A stretch of DNA of 64,000 bases. Source: Helianthus annuus. Its lineage: Eukaryota; Streptophyta; Magnoliopsida; Asterales; Asteraceae. Both the position numbers and the translations under genes were made by a program. The stretch spans positions 123,919,422 to 123,983,421 of the forward strand of contig NC_035448.2 in assembly GCF_002127325.2 (NCBI RefSeq). The letters are read 5' to 3'. The notes beneath the pieces are model-generated. The model did no database searches and was not told the origin of the DNA. It was given only the letters and a program-made list of their open reading frames with translations. This document shows, one piece after another, positions 1 through 11,541 of this stretch (position 1 is the stretch's first letter; each line of letters opens with the position of its first letter).

Positions 1-1485
1 TACAACACAATTTCCATACTAGAGGGACCAAAGTTGTACAAATTGAAAGAGTTTATATAAAAATAAAACAAAACCCCAAACACACACACTGGTGTGGGTG
101 TTGGTGTCGACAGAAACAAGAGAGGGAGAAGGGAAACCCTCTAACATAACAAAATCAGTAAGATTAAAAGGGAATTGAAGCTTGTTTGTATGCATGGATC
201 GAGATTTATGATCATCTAAGTGTTCTTATCACCAAGTAAGTTAAAGTTTATGTTTTGGTGAATGTTGATGAAGTGGGTTATGTGCAATCCGTATATGTTT
301 TATGAAATTGAACATGAATGTTAGATAATATCAATAGTAGAAGTTGTATTGTACTTAGTTTTGAACATATTGATGATTTGTGGTAAACCCACTTGTGATT
401 GTAGAATGGTGAAGATTTTAAATTGTGATTTTGTTGATGCATAAGATGTTACATGGTAGTTTTGATAGTTAGACATGATGTAGAAGTAACGACAATGTGA
501 TTTGTTTGAATGTAATGGTTCATGAGATGAAATTGGGAAGAACATGCTTAAATCACTTGTACATTATGCTTAGAAAGTAGTATGCACACCAAGTGTTTGA
601 TGAAATGCTTAGGTGAAAATGATAAGTGAAATTGTATGCAAATAGCAAATATAATGGGTGAAAATGTTAATAAGAAATTTGATGATACATGTATATGTAT
701 ATGTAACTAGGTGATTTTATGGTTATATGTATTCCACTATATGGGTATGAAATGTTTATAGTGCCATTAGTATGATCGGCTACATCAATGCGGACGGTAT
801 GTTCCCAAGTCGTAAGTTTTTTATAGTTGACCATTGACCTTATGAAGATGTCAACGAGTAGGAGAATAATATGATTAGAAATCTTAATATGATTGTAAGA
901 CTAGGAGGATTGAGTGATGCATGATGGGTCATTATATGTTATACTTGATGGTATGCTAAATTGTGTAAATTGGAATGATGCATTGTTAAATATATGCCTT
1001 GAGCTTGTTAGAATTGACTATAAATAGTCAAATACGAGATGTGAGTTAAATATGATTTGATGATATGTAATATCTTGTATGCTAACAAGAATGTGATTGC
1101 GATGACATGAGAGTATAGGGATCATGTCAAGATGGATGGAGGCATGAAAGGCTAACGGGTCAAAAGGAGGCAAGGTAATAGATGCAAATATGGACGCTAA
1201 GGTAAGTTATTTCCGAAATTACTTCTTATTTTATAAACTATGTTCGATATGTTACACGTAGGAAATCATGTAAGAAATTATGAGTAAGGGTAAGTACCAA
1301 AGTAAGTTCTTACACTTACAAATACTAGTAGTTTACAATGTTTAAGTTTGTAAATTTGTATTATGTTAAATGAAAGTACATGGAAGTTCAATTTGTACAA
1401 GGTTTGAATTCTTTGTTGATGCCTGCCGTAGCCTACGGCTGGCATACCGACAGGGCGAAACAAATGTCTAGGTTGTGACAATTCA

Positions 1486-1613
1486 TCTGGGTTATGTCTC
1501 GGTCACGACTAATAACCCAGATAACCAGGTGACTCGTCTGGGTTATGCCTGATAACCTAGATGACCAGGTAACTTGTCTGGGTAATGCCTCAAAAATTAA
1601 CTGATAACCCAGA
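1486..1613. repeat. Three tandem imperfect hairpins (TCTGGGTTAT / ATAACCCAGA)
   Basis: Three successive 10-bp dyads are visible. TCTGGGTTAT at 1486-1495 pairs with 1512-1521; 1537-1546 pairs with ATAACCTAGA at 1552-1561 through one G-T wobble; 1577-1586 pairs with 1604-1613 with one mismatch. A fourth left arm lies near 1629. The units are separated by gaccaggtaac-like linkers. The function is unknown. Confidence 0.7.
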
Positions 1614-1840
1614 CATAGATTTAACAAGTCTGGGTTACAGAACTTGACCATACTAAATGGATTATTATTATCTCGTTCGAGGAAAGTAAATTTTATTATT
1701 ATACGCATGAATGAGTATGATAATCGAATGTAAATAAGTCAATCAAGAGTGTGTTGTATGTATGAGACTTATTCATATGGATGTTTGTGACCGGATATGT
1801 TAGTATAATCATATGGGAATGTAAGTAGTATGTAAGAGCT

Positions 1841-2217
1841 TGTATGTATGTATGTATGTATGTATGTATGTATGTATGTATGTATGTATGTATGTATGTA
1901 TGTATGTATGTATGTATGTATGTATGTATGTATGTATGTATGTATGTATGTATGTATGTATGTATGTATGTATGTATGTATGTATGTATGTATGTATGTA
2001 TGTATGTATGTATGTATGTATGTATGTATGTATGTATGTATGTATGTATGTATGTATGTATGTATGTATGTATGTATGTATGTATGTATGTATGTATGTA
2101 TGTATGTATGTTATGTATGTATGTATGTATGTGTGTATGTGTGTATGTGTGTATGTTGTAGTGTATGTGTGTAATGTGTGTATGTGTGTATGTGTGTATG
2201 TGTGTATGTGTGTATGT

Positions 2218-2248
<31 letters not shown>

Positions 2249-2644
2249 GTATGTGTATGTGTGTATGTATGTATGTATGTATGTATGTATGTATGTATGT
2301 ATGTATGTATGTATGTATGTATGTATGTATGTATGTATGTATGTATGTATGTATGTATGTATGTATGTATGTATGTATGTATGTATGTATGTATGTATGT
2401 ATGTATGTATGTATGTATGTATGTATGTATGTATGTATGTATGTATGTATGTATGTATGTATGTATGTATGTATGTATGTATGTATGTATGCATGTATGT
2501 ATGTATTATGTATGCATGCATGCATGCATGCATGCATGTATGTATGTATGTATGTATGTATGTATGTATGTATGTATGTATGTATGTATGTATGTATGTA
2601 TGTATGTATGTATGTATGTATGTATGTATGTATGTATGTATGTA
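1841..2644. repeat. Giant (ATGT)n microsatellite with GTGT and GCAT sub-blocks
   Basis: About 800 bp of near-pure tetranucleotide repeat. Pure TGTA units run to about 2111, then TGTG-rich variants to about 2262, then TGTA to about 2490, a short GCAT block near 2515-2537, and TGTA again. All six-frame ORFs here (repeats of MYVC or HTYI) are artefacts of the repeat. Confidence 0.97.
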
Positions 2645-2742
2645 TATTTGTATATGTGTGTGAATATACGTATGAATGTACATATGCACGAAGTAGGATT
2701 TATTGTTCATGAAAGAATAGGGCCTGTATATATGTATACATG

Positions 2743-4090
2743 TATAACAACCATCCTAAATAAATTTTCGACACCCCTAATATGTTCAAACTAACCTTAT
2801 ATGTCTTAAAACATACCCCGTATAAGAAAACCGAGCCCAAATACCGTTTCGTAATTAAAAATAAAATAAAAACAAGATTTTGGGGTCGCTCGCGGGGCGC
2901 GAAGACCCTCTTGTGTTCCTACGCGGGCCGCGGCAGCTCGGAGTTAGGGCAAGCCCCCAGGCCGCCACGTGGCAGCCTCTTGTCACACCTAGTGGCCGAA
3001 TCAGCCAAGCTAGGGCCTACCCCAGCTGGCCTCGCGGGGCGCAAAGGCCCCCTCTTTCTCTTACGAGGGGCGCGACGAAGACAATAATCAGCCCTATAAA
3101 TTGAGGGCATCGGCAGTTCATTCCGATCGCTCACAATAACTTTCTCTCTCAAATTTCTACATAGCTAAAGTAATTTTCGGGCATATTACCCACTAAATAA
3201 CGAAGTTCTGCCTCGTTGTAAGTATCATAACCCCGGTTACAGATACGCTGCCCGATTGATCTAGGGTTCCGTAACGGCTGTCGAGGTTCTGCTCGACGTA
3301 GTCGTTGGAATGCCGTCTCGGGGAGGGTATTACTAATGTAAATATTGGGTTATTATACTAACGCGTGTGCATTTGTGTAATTATTAGATAATCACCAGGA
3401 AATCCTAAAGGAAAACCCTATGACAGCAATGTGAGTAATCTCCTTTTTGTAAACCTTTTTGCAAACTGTTTTTACAAAACGTTTATTTATTTTAAAGTAT
3501 AATTAGCAGTGATTGAGTCTTTGTAATTCTTCAATTACTGCCGGTATGTTGGGGTTTTGTATACAAAATGTAGAACACATTACCATTGGACAACGAGATA
3601 GCCAATGTGTAATATGACCCACCAGTCAGGATTGACAGTACTAAATGAGTAATTGTGTAGATATAAACATTGTAATCGCTCTCAATACTGTTAAATGATA
3701 AAAGTCTTCTTGATTAAACTGGGATTCACTCACCAGTATTTCCCACTGACAAAATGTTTTTAAACATGTTTCAGGTAACAAAACGTGAAAGCCAAATTGA
3801 AGCCAGCTGGATAACACTGAAGGCTTGGAAAAGTGGCTATAAAAGTTACCTAAATAAAGAGATGTTTTTATTAAATAAAATAGGGTTTATCCCTATGAAA
3901 ACGTGTGTACTAGAAACTTGGGATTCTCCCATGTGTTTAATATTATAAAAGTGTGGTATTTTACTCTGATAAAATATTTCCTAACTACGGTCCTGATGTA
4001 ATTTCCACTGCTAAACTGATAATCATTGATACCACTGAAACTGGTCACGGCCGCCCGTTCCTGGGTAATTAGGGGACGGGGGTTGCGACA
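2743..4090 (+). repeat. 5' LTR of the chromovirus
   Basis: Starts TATAACAACC, probably a mutated TGTCACAACC, and ends GGTTGCGACA immediately before the primer-binding region. Near-identical sequence recurs at 11542-12893 with scattered substitutions, so insertion is not very recent. U3 carries GC-rich dyads of the form TCGCG-GGG-CGCGA (2890-2902, relatives near 3032 and 3063), followed by a TATA box. Confidence 0.93.
3095..3102 (+). promoter_or_regulatory. TATA box of the 5' LTR
   Basis: TATAAATT lies just downstream of the GC-rich dyad block and is conserved in the 3' LTR at 11893-11900, as expected for the LTR core promoter. Confidence 0.7.
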
Positions 4091-4095
4091 GAAGG

Positions 4096-4107
4096 TGGTA
4101 TCAGAGC
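4096..4107 (+). promoter_or_regulatory. Primer-binding site, initiator tRNA-Met type
   Basis: TGGTATCAGAGC lies 5 bp after the LTR end and is the standard plant initiator tRNA-Met PBS used to prime minus-strand synthesis. Confidence 0.95.
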
Positions 4108-4242
4108 TAAGCCACTGATTCAACCACAGAAGTGTTCTGCTGACACCAACATATTATTCAAATTGTTAGGAAATTTTCTACGGAACTACGTTCATATCTA
4201 TATTTATTATTATGTGTTATTTGACTATTTGTTAGTTACAGT

Positions 4243-5024
4243 ATGAGCGACCAAGGACCTTCAGACGCTTACTGTCAGTTATCCAACTCACCTAGGGACG
4301 AAGGCACCTCTTCACAGCCTACCCTCTCAGGGTATGCAGCTGACAGTGAAGATGGGATATTCGTGTTCAAAGCCCAGTCTGAAGAGCCATTCCCTCCTAA
4401 GAAGAGAGGATGGTTCAGCAGAGGAGCACATGAACGTAGGAAAAGAATGAAAAAGTTACAACAGCAACGTGTTTTAGCAGCCGCTAAGAGAGAAACAGCT
4501 GCTCATGCCCAGGATATGCTCAATAGGAGTCTAGCAAATTTCCATATTTTAGCAACTACAGCTGCAGACCCTAATCTAGAGCAACTCATAGCACCCCAAC
4601 CATTACCCTTGTTTCCCACACAACCAATGGAGATTGAAGCCAACCCAGAAACCAAATCCAAATGCATGATTTTGACCCAGCAGAGATACCTAGAGTGCCA
4701 GCACCCAATCCCTTAGACCCAAACTACGACCCGTGGTTTGACGACCATAGGGATTACCAGCAACGTTACCCAATACCTGAAGAACTTATGCCAAACCTAG
4801 CAGCTTACCCAGATCTAGACCCTCTAGACCCCTACTATGATAATGATCAATTCATCAGGGAAATTCTAGAAAATCCTTACCCGTACCAAGAACCCATGCC
4901 CCACTTCCCAAACCCAGTACCAGCCCCTGCACCCCCAATGAGTGAAGAAAATGTGCAAGAACTCCGAACCTTTGGTGAGGAGATTTTAGAAGGTAGTGAA
5001 AGGATGAGGCAGATAGGGGAATGA
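4243..5024 (+). pseudogene. Upstream ORF preceding gag in the chromovirus, frameshifted
   Basis: Begins MSDQGPSDAYCQ at the first ATG after the PBS. A first frame (4243-4716) has a basic patch around residues 45-70 (RRKRMKK) followed by an Ala/Gln-rich helix. A second frame (4662-5024) is rich in Pro, Asp and Tyr. The two overlap and were probably one reading frame before a frameshift near 4660-4710. It is separate from the gag core, which starts at 5337 after a ~310 bp spacer containing a short (TA)n. The second Tekay-like element has a similarly placed acidic ORF at 55700-57338, so this layout seems to belong to the group. The function is unknown. Confidence 0.6.
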
Positions 5025-5336
5025 CTCGTCTGGAAATATGACGAGCGTAATATGGACTTTTGGATGAACCCCTATCATTAGTAATTATAGTAATAATATA
5101 ATAAATATATATATATATAATATGTGTGTATGTTTGAAAAAAAAATCTAGACAATAGATACGGATGCCTAATAGTATTGTAATTTCAATTCCAGTTGTAT
5201 TCTAATATATATGGATGCATACTATATAAGAAAGAGTAAGTCGCAATGTTCGACGATTTTGATCAATATGTGTGTTATGTGATTGTTTGCATTGAATATT
5301 ATTTTGTGATATTAATAATTGGCAAATGTTTAAAAT

Positions 5337-8012
5337 TCAGATGGACAACGAAGTGAACCAGGAAAACCAGAATAACAACGATAACCCGAACAACAATAAT
5401 AATGGAAACCAAGTGGATAATAGTGCCATCAAACACATAGTGGCACAAGGGATTATAGACGCAATGCCGTATATTATTAAAACAGTTAAGGAAGCTGATA
5501 ATAAAAGTAACAATGGCAGTAAGCGACCTACTGAATCAGAACACAACGTAAACAATGGACCAATACTTCAAGTGCCCATTCCTAAAAGAAGAAGAACCAT
5601 GTCTTATGGTTGTTCTTATAAAGAATTCTGGTCATGTAAACCAATAGAATTCTCGGGAATGAAGGACCCATTGCAACTCTACGCTGGATAGAAAAGACTG
5701 AGGCAGTCTTAAAAATAAGCAAGTGCGTGGAAGAGGATAAGATAATGTTTGCTTCCAATCTGTTTAAGAACTCAGCCTTAGAATGGTGGAACACTATCCT
5801 CCAGTCTAGGGGAAGTGACAGGGTTTACAATATGGAATGGGAAGAATTTAAGAATACGGTGGAAAGGAAATTCTGCCCTCCCAATGAAAAAGAACAAATA
5901 GCAAATAAGTTCTTAAACCTTAGAATGACTGGAGTAGATAGTAAGGATTACACTACTACTTTCTTCGAATATGCTAGAATAGTTCCAACCCTTGCATCAC
6001 CAGAACCAGTATTAATCTCCCGTTACATCTGGGGATTAATCGGGGAGATTAGGCATGTAGTCATGGCAGCTAGACCCCAAACCATAGAGGAAGCTGTAGA
6101 ACTAGCAAACACCTTGACTGATGAATTAGTTCGTACACGAGAAGAAGACCAGAGGAGAAACCTAGCGCAAAGGCTTACCCAGGAATTCCGTTCTGGAAAT
6201 TCCAACCGTGGGAAAAATGTAGGTTCTACTTATGCACCTTATTGCAAGTATTGCAAAAGGAAGCATTCTGGAAGATGCTCCATATATTGTAACTTCTGCA
6301 AAATATCTGGACACAAGGAAGAAGACTGCAGGAAGAAACCTAACAATAGGATATGCTACAACTGTGGAGAACAAAGTCATATCAAGCCAAACTGTCCTAA
6401 ACTAGCTCCAGCCACAAACAACAAGACTACTAAAAATACTAGAGCATTTGTTCTAACTGCAGAAGAAGCCAAAATGATTCCGGACGTGATTGCCGGTACG
6501 TTTTTAGTTAATGATGTTTTTGCTAAAGTATTATTTAACTTTGGTGCAAACCAAAGTTTTATTAATACTTCATTTTGCAAACTTTTCAACCAACCATTAA
6601 CTAAACTCCCACAAGAATGTCTAGTAGAGACAACAAATGGGGAAACCATTAAGATTACCGAAATCTTGCGGGGAGCAAGAATTGAATTTTTAAATCAAAA
6701 GTTTAATGCAAACCTTTACCCAATGAATCTGGCAGGATTTGATGTTGTATTAGGAATGGATTGGTTAATAGCCAATAAAGCCAGTATTCTATGTGATCAA
6801 AAGTCAATCCAAATAAATTCACCAAAGGGTGAAAAGATCACGATTAAAGGAGACAAATCGTCTAGATCCACGAAATTCATTTCTGTAATGAAAACATCTA
6901 GTTATATAAGAAAAGGATCATTAGTGTATTTGATATCTATAATCACTAACACTAAAGGGAAAGAACTGAAAGATATTCCAGTAGTATCCCAGTTTCCAGA
7001 TGTGTTTCCAGACGAATTACCAGGATTACCACCAGACAGAGAAGTTGAATTCAAAATCCATTTGCAACCAGGAACAGCACCAATTGCCAAAGCACCCTAT
7101 CGTTTGGCACTGGCAGAAATGCAAGAATTAAAGAAACAATTAGGCGAATTGTTGGAGAAAGGATTCATACAGCCAAGCTCATCTCCATGGGGAGCACCGA
7201 TTTTATTCGTTAAGAAGAAAGACGGGTCAATGCGAATGTGCATTGATTACCGTGAATTGAACAAAGTCACGATTAAGAATTGGTACCCATTACCAAGAAT
7301 CGATGATTTGTTTGACCAATTGCAAGGAGCTCAATTTTTCTCTAAAATCGATTTACGCTCAGGATATCATCATTTAAAGGTACAGGAAGAGGACATTCCT
7401 AAGACCGCTTTCAGAACAAGGTATGGCCATTATGAATTTACTTTCATGCCATTTAGTTTAACCAATGCCCCAGCTGCATTTATGGACATGATGAACCGGA
7501 TATGTAAGCCATATTTGGATAAATTCATAATTGCCTTTATAGATGATGTTCTCATTTACTCTAAGAGCAAAGAGGAACACGCAGCGCATCTGCATGCACT
7601 TCTAAGCCTATTAAGAAAAGAAAAGCTTTATGCAAAATTTTCAAAGTGTGAATTTTGGTTAGAACAGGTACAATTTCTTGGACATTTAGTCCATCATGAA
7701 GGAATTCATGTAGATCCTACAAAGATTAAGGCAATTACCAAATGGAAAACCCCTGCATCACCAACCGAGGTTAGAAGTTTCTTGGGATTGGCCAGTTATT
7801 ATAGAAGGTTTATTCGAGATTTTTCTAGAATAGCCATTCCCTTAACGAAGCTAACCTGTAAATCTGTTAAGCTTGAATGGGGACCAAAACAAGAAGAAGC
7901 CTTTAGAATTCTTAAGCAAAGGTTAAGCAACGCACCCATACTAGTGTTACCAGAAGGAACTAAGTTAGGTTATGGATGTGTGTTGATGCAACGCCAAAAG
8001 GTTATAGCCTAC
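5337..8012 (+). pseudogene. gag-protease-RT part of the chromovirus polyprotein
   Basis: Starts at ATG 5337, directly after an acceptor-like …ttcag. The Asn-rich gag N-terminus leads to [12 protein letters not shown], and a single-base frameshift near 5680 moves into the frame that runs to 8012. Cys/His knuckles follow, the clearest being [14 protein letters not shown] and [14 protein letters not shown]. The protease region reads [10 protein letters not shown] where this family normally has an Asp-Ser/Thr-Gly-Ala core, so the catalytic Asp is lost. The reverse transcriptase is long and intact, with the active-site motif FIDDVLIYS. The beginning of RNase H is shortened: LPEGT runs straight into KLGYGCVLM, so the segment that normally carries the first catalytic Asp appears deleted. 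The frame is cut by a solo LTR at 8013 and resumes at 9769. Confidence 0.9.
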
Positions 8013-9763
8013 TGATGTGTACAAAATGCAACATATAAATTACATCAATTGTGGCATAAAACTAACCCTTTTTAGTACTAATGTTGGAAAAAGTGTGTTT
8101 TTGTCTTCCTTTTGTATTTTCAGGATTAAATAAGCTCAAATGAACAAAAGAAGCAAAAAGGCAGCTAAATCTAACATAAATACAAGAAAAGGAACAAACG
8201 TGGCATGCCCGACCACCCGACAGCATCTTCCCAAGCAAAAACAAGAGAACAGAAGGTTGAACACGCCCCGTGCTTAATGAGCACGGGGGCGTGCCCAAGT
8301 GTCAGCAGAAAAGACAAAGTTGTAGAAGCTTCTATCACCCACCACGGGAGCGTGCACAGCGGACACGGGGCCGTGGTCAACTCTAAGATTCGCAGAATCT
8401 GAGGAAATCTTGATAGTATAGATACGCTTCTACACACGGGGTCGTGCCCAGCGAACACGGGGATGTGGTCAACTAATGCAGACAAACTGCAATTAATGAA
8501 GAAAGAGAAGAGGGATGGACACGGGGCCGTGCCCAATGGACACGGGGCCGTGCCCGAGCTTCTGTTCAGGCTAAAAATAGGGGTGCTTAGATCATTTGCA
8601 AACCATCCCTTGGCACACCACCTCTCTCACACTTCACCCACACTCCACCACCACAACACCATCATCCACCACCATCATCCATCATAGAGTGTGTGAGTCG
8701 TCTCGGGATCCAAGATTGATCGTAAGAGTTCTTGAAAATCAAAGGCCATGTTTGCCTAAGTCTCTTACATCACTTGGTGAAGACAAGCATTTAGTGTAAT
8801 ACTTTTTATTTTTAATCTTTTCGCACTTTTTATTGGTTATGTATTAATGACTTTAATAACTAGTTTCTTATGTTGAAGGTGAATCTTCCTTATCATTTGT
8901 CCGTGGTGTCTTGGCATTATTTTACTGTTTATATAAAATAAAAGATTTTCACCATTCATATCTCCATGGTCTATATGGAGATATGTTGGATACCTGGTCG
9001 GGGGTTAAGGGAATGGTTTGGTAAGAGTCTTGCCTTGTTCAGTGTATAGATCCTGCAAGGACTTGGGTCAAATTTAGTAGGACCTCCTTCAATACCCAAT
9101 GGTATTGGATGACGGGGGTCCAAACTCTTTGATCCCCTCATATGTAAGCTACTATTAAAACTTTAACCCGGCTACTTAGGACTGTATCCCTGCTAACTCA
9201 GACTACTTAGCCGAGGGTAACGTCACCTTCAAAAGAGGGGCCTACCACATTACGCATTAATAACCTATTTAATTATCTTTCAATAATCCGACCCTTTAGG
9301 ATTGTATCCTTGCTGACTCAAACTACTGGGTTGAGGGTAACGTCACCATCAAAAGAGGGGCCTACTACAATAACTAAGATAATCTCTTAAAAAGTGCAAA
9401 AGTGCGGAAATAATCAAAGGTTACATTAAAGGCGAGTCGGATCCAAGTGATTCATCTTGTCTATCTGTTTTTATTTTATTTTATTTTTATTTTCAGCATT
9501 TTAGTTTTTATTTTCTAGTTTAAAACCTTTTTTCCAAATTTTTGATTTGATTAGACGTTGAGGATAAACCGGTATTAAAGCTCTTGTGTCCTTGGACGAC
9601 CTCGGTATCTTACCAACACTATACTACGCTCACGATGGGTGCACTTGCCCATATGTGTGTTTGGTGTTAGTAAATATCATGTTTTATAAATTTAAAAGTT
9701 GACTAAAGTGGTTAAAAAGGGCTAAAAATATACATAAAAATATAGTACACCACACACGCATCA
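8013..9763 (+). mobile_element. Solo LTR, family A (copy 1), inside chromovirus pol
   Basis: Runs from TGATGTGTAC to CGCATCA with no internal region. The flanking cctac at 8008-8012 and 9764-9768 is a 5-bp target duplication, and removing the insert plus one TSD restores the pol frame. This is the signature of a solo LTR left by LTR-LTR recombination. U3 holds eight CACG-N3/4-CGTG dyads (8262-8552). A weak TATA-like ctaaaaatag lies near 8573. Two diverged ~115 bp repeats (about 9170 and 9285, each ending AAAAGAGGGGCCTAC) lie downstream. A second copy is at 37892-39561. The termini resemble Tat/Athila-type LTRs, but the family is not certain. Confidence 0.9.
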
Positions 9764-9768
9764 CCTAC

Positions 9769-11505
9769 GCCTCTAGACAACTTAAGAACCATGAAGAAAA
9801 TTGTTCAACCCATGATTTAGAATTAGGAGCTATAATTTTTGCCCTGAAAATTTGGAGATATTACCTTTATGGAAGTAAGTTTACCATTTTCACCGATCAC
9901 AAGAGTTTAAGGTATGTCTTCGGGCAAAAGGAGTTGAATATGAGACAAAGGCACTGGATGGAAATTCTTAGTGATTATGATTGTATTATCCAATATCATG
10001 CAGGAAAGGCAAATGTAGTAGCTGACGCTTTAAGTCGAAAGTATCATGAAAAGCCAAAAAAAGTGCGTTCTCTTAAACTAAACCTACAAGTAGATTTAAA
10101 TGACCAGATTAGAGTAGCACAAGAATCAGTAATCAAGGATGATACTGAAAAGTTAAAAGGAATGATCAAGGAATTAGAACAAGGAACAGATGGAATTTGG
10201 AGATTCCATAAGAAAAGAATGTGGATACCCAAATTAGGAAACCTACGCCACCGTATATTAGAAGAAGCTCATAAGTCTAAGTATACGATGCATCCTAGAA
10301 GTGATAAGATGTATCAAGACTTAAGAAAGAATTTTTGGTGGATAGGAATGAAAAAGGACATAGCAGCTTATGTTTCTAAATGTTTAACCTGTTCACAAGT
10401 TAAAGTTGAACATCAGAAACCCTCAGGTTTGTTGCAGCAATTAGAAATGCCAGTTTGGAAATGGGAATTGATAACAATGGATTTTGTTACTAAATTACCC
10501 TAAACAAGAAAAGGTAATGATACAATCTGGGTAATTGTAGACAGGCTAACTAAGTCAGCTCATTTCCTACCAATGAAGGAAACTTTCAGTATGGAACAAC
10601 TAGCTAAGTTGTATGTAAATGAAATAGTTTCATTATATGGAATTCCTTTATCAATTGTTTCTGATAGAGATAGCCGTTTTACCTCTCATTTTTGGACAAG
10701 TTTCCAAAAAGCAATGGGAACCAAGTTGAATCTAAGCACAGCTTATCATCCTCAAACGGATGGACAAAGCGAAAGGACAATTCAGACAATGGAAGATATG
10801 CTTAGAGCTTGTGTAATTGATTTCGGAGGTAACTGGGATGATCATCTGCTATTAATAGAATTTTCTTATAATAACGGCTATCACACAAGTATCAATGTTG
10901 CACCATTCGAAGCACTTTATGGACGAAAGTGCCAAACCCCAGTATGTTGGGCAGAAATTGGAGAAAAGCAGTTATCCGGACCTAAAATAATACAAGAAAC
11001 AACAAACAAGATTATTCAAGTCAAGGAACGATTAAAAGCAGCACGTGATCGACAAAAGAGCTATGCGGATAACAGGCGAAAGCCGTTAGAATTTCAGGTA
11101 GGAGACAAGGTTTTATTGAAAGTCTAAGTGGTAAGATTCATCAAAAGGGGAAAGCTAAGCCCCAGGTATGTTGGACCTTTTGAGATTATTAGAAGAATAG
11201 GACTTGTAGCTTATCAGCTACAACTGCCAGAGGAAATGGCAGGAATACATGACGTATTTCATGTATCTAATCTCAAGAAATGTCTAGCTGATGAATCACT
11301 GGTAGTACCTCTTAAGGATATAGAGGTAAATGAAAAACTCAAGTTTGTGGAAAGACCGATACAGATCGAAGACAAGAAGGTCAAGAATCTCAAACACAAG
11401 AGATTAGTTCTGGTTAAAGTAAGATGGGATTCTAAAAGAGGGCCAGAGTACACTTGGGAGCTTGAATCGGAAATGCAAAGGAAATACCCGCACCTATTCC
11501 AGTAG
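9769..11505 (+). pseudogene. RNase H-integrase-chromodomain part of the chromovirus polyprotein
   Basis: Continues pol after the solo LTR with [16 protein letters not shown] and the RNase H segment ending [11 protein letters not shown]. Integrase follows: an HHCC-type zinc region (His residues near [11 protein letters not shown], then CLTC) and a DDE core with [17 protein letters not shown] and [12 protein letters not shown]. After the core come a [10 protein letters not shown] segment and a C-terminal region with [19 protein letters not shown], which matches a chromodomain-like tail. Nonsense codons stop the frame at 10501-10503 and at 11125-11127, the second probably with a small deletion. 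The product would not be functional. Confidence 0.9.
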
Positions 11506-11529
11506 ACCTCGAGGACAAGTTCTAAAACA

Positions 11530-11541
11530 AGGTGGGGAGGA
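11530..11541 (+). promoter_or_regulatory. Polypurine tract
   Basis: The purine-rich stretch aggtggggagga directly abuts the 3' LTR, as required for plus-strand priming. Confidence 0.75.

Larger units (their letters stand above)
1..2737. other. Left part of an outer LTR-like sequence, split by the next element
   Basis: No coding region is supported. The sequence is AT-rich, has no long sense ORF outside simple repeats, and is interrupted at 2743 by a complete chromovirus that duplicated the target acatg. Its continuation is 12899-13409, which ends GGTGTTACA, a plausible LTR 3' end. I infer one outer gypsy-type LTR beginning before the window; its left terminus is not visible. It contains a hairpin cluster (1486-1613) and a giant tetranucleotide microsatellite (1841-2644). 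Confidence 0.4.

Noticed and set aside
1809..2794. Several long ORFs of repeated MYVC or HTYI
   Set aside because: They are translations of the tetranucleotide microsatellite in every frame; no start context, codon bias or domain.
8062..8799. ORFs on both strands in the family A LTR
   Set aside because: They arise from the GC-rich dyads and lack domains; the region is a solo LTR.
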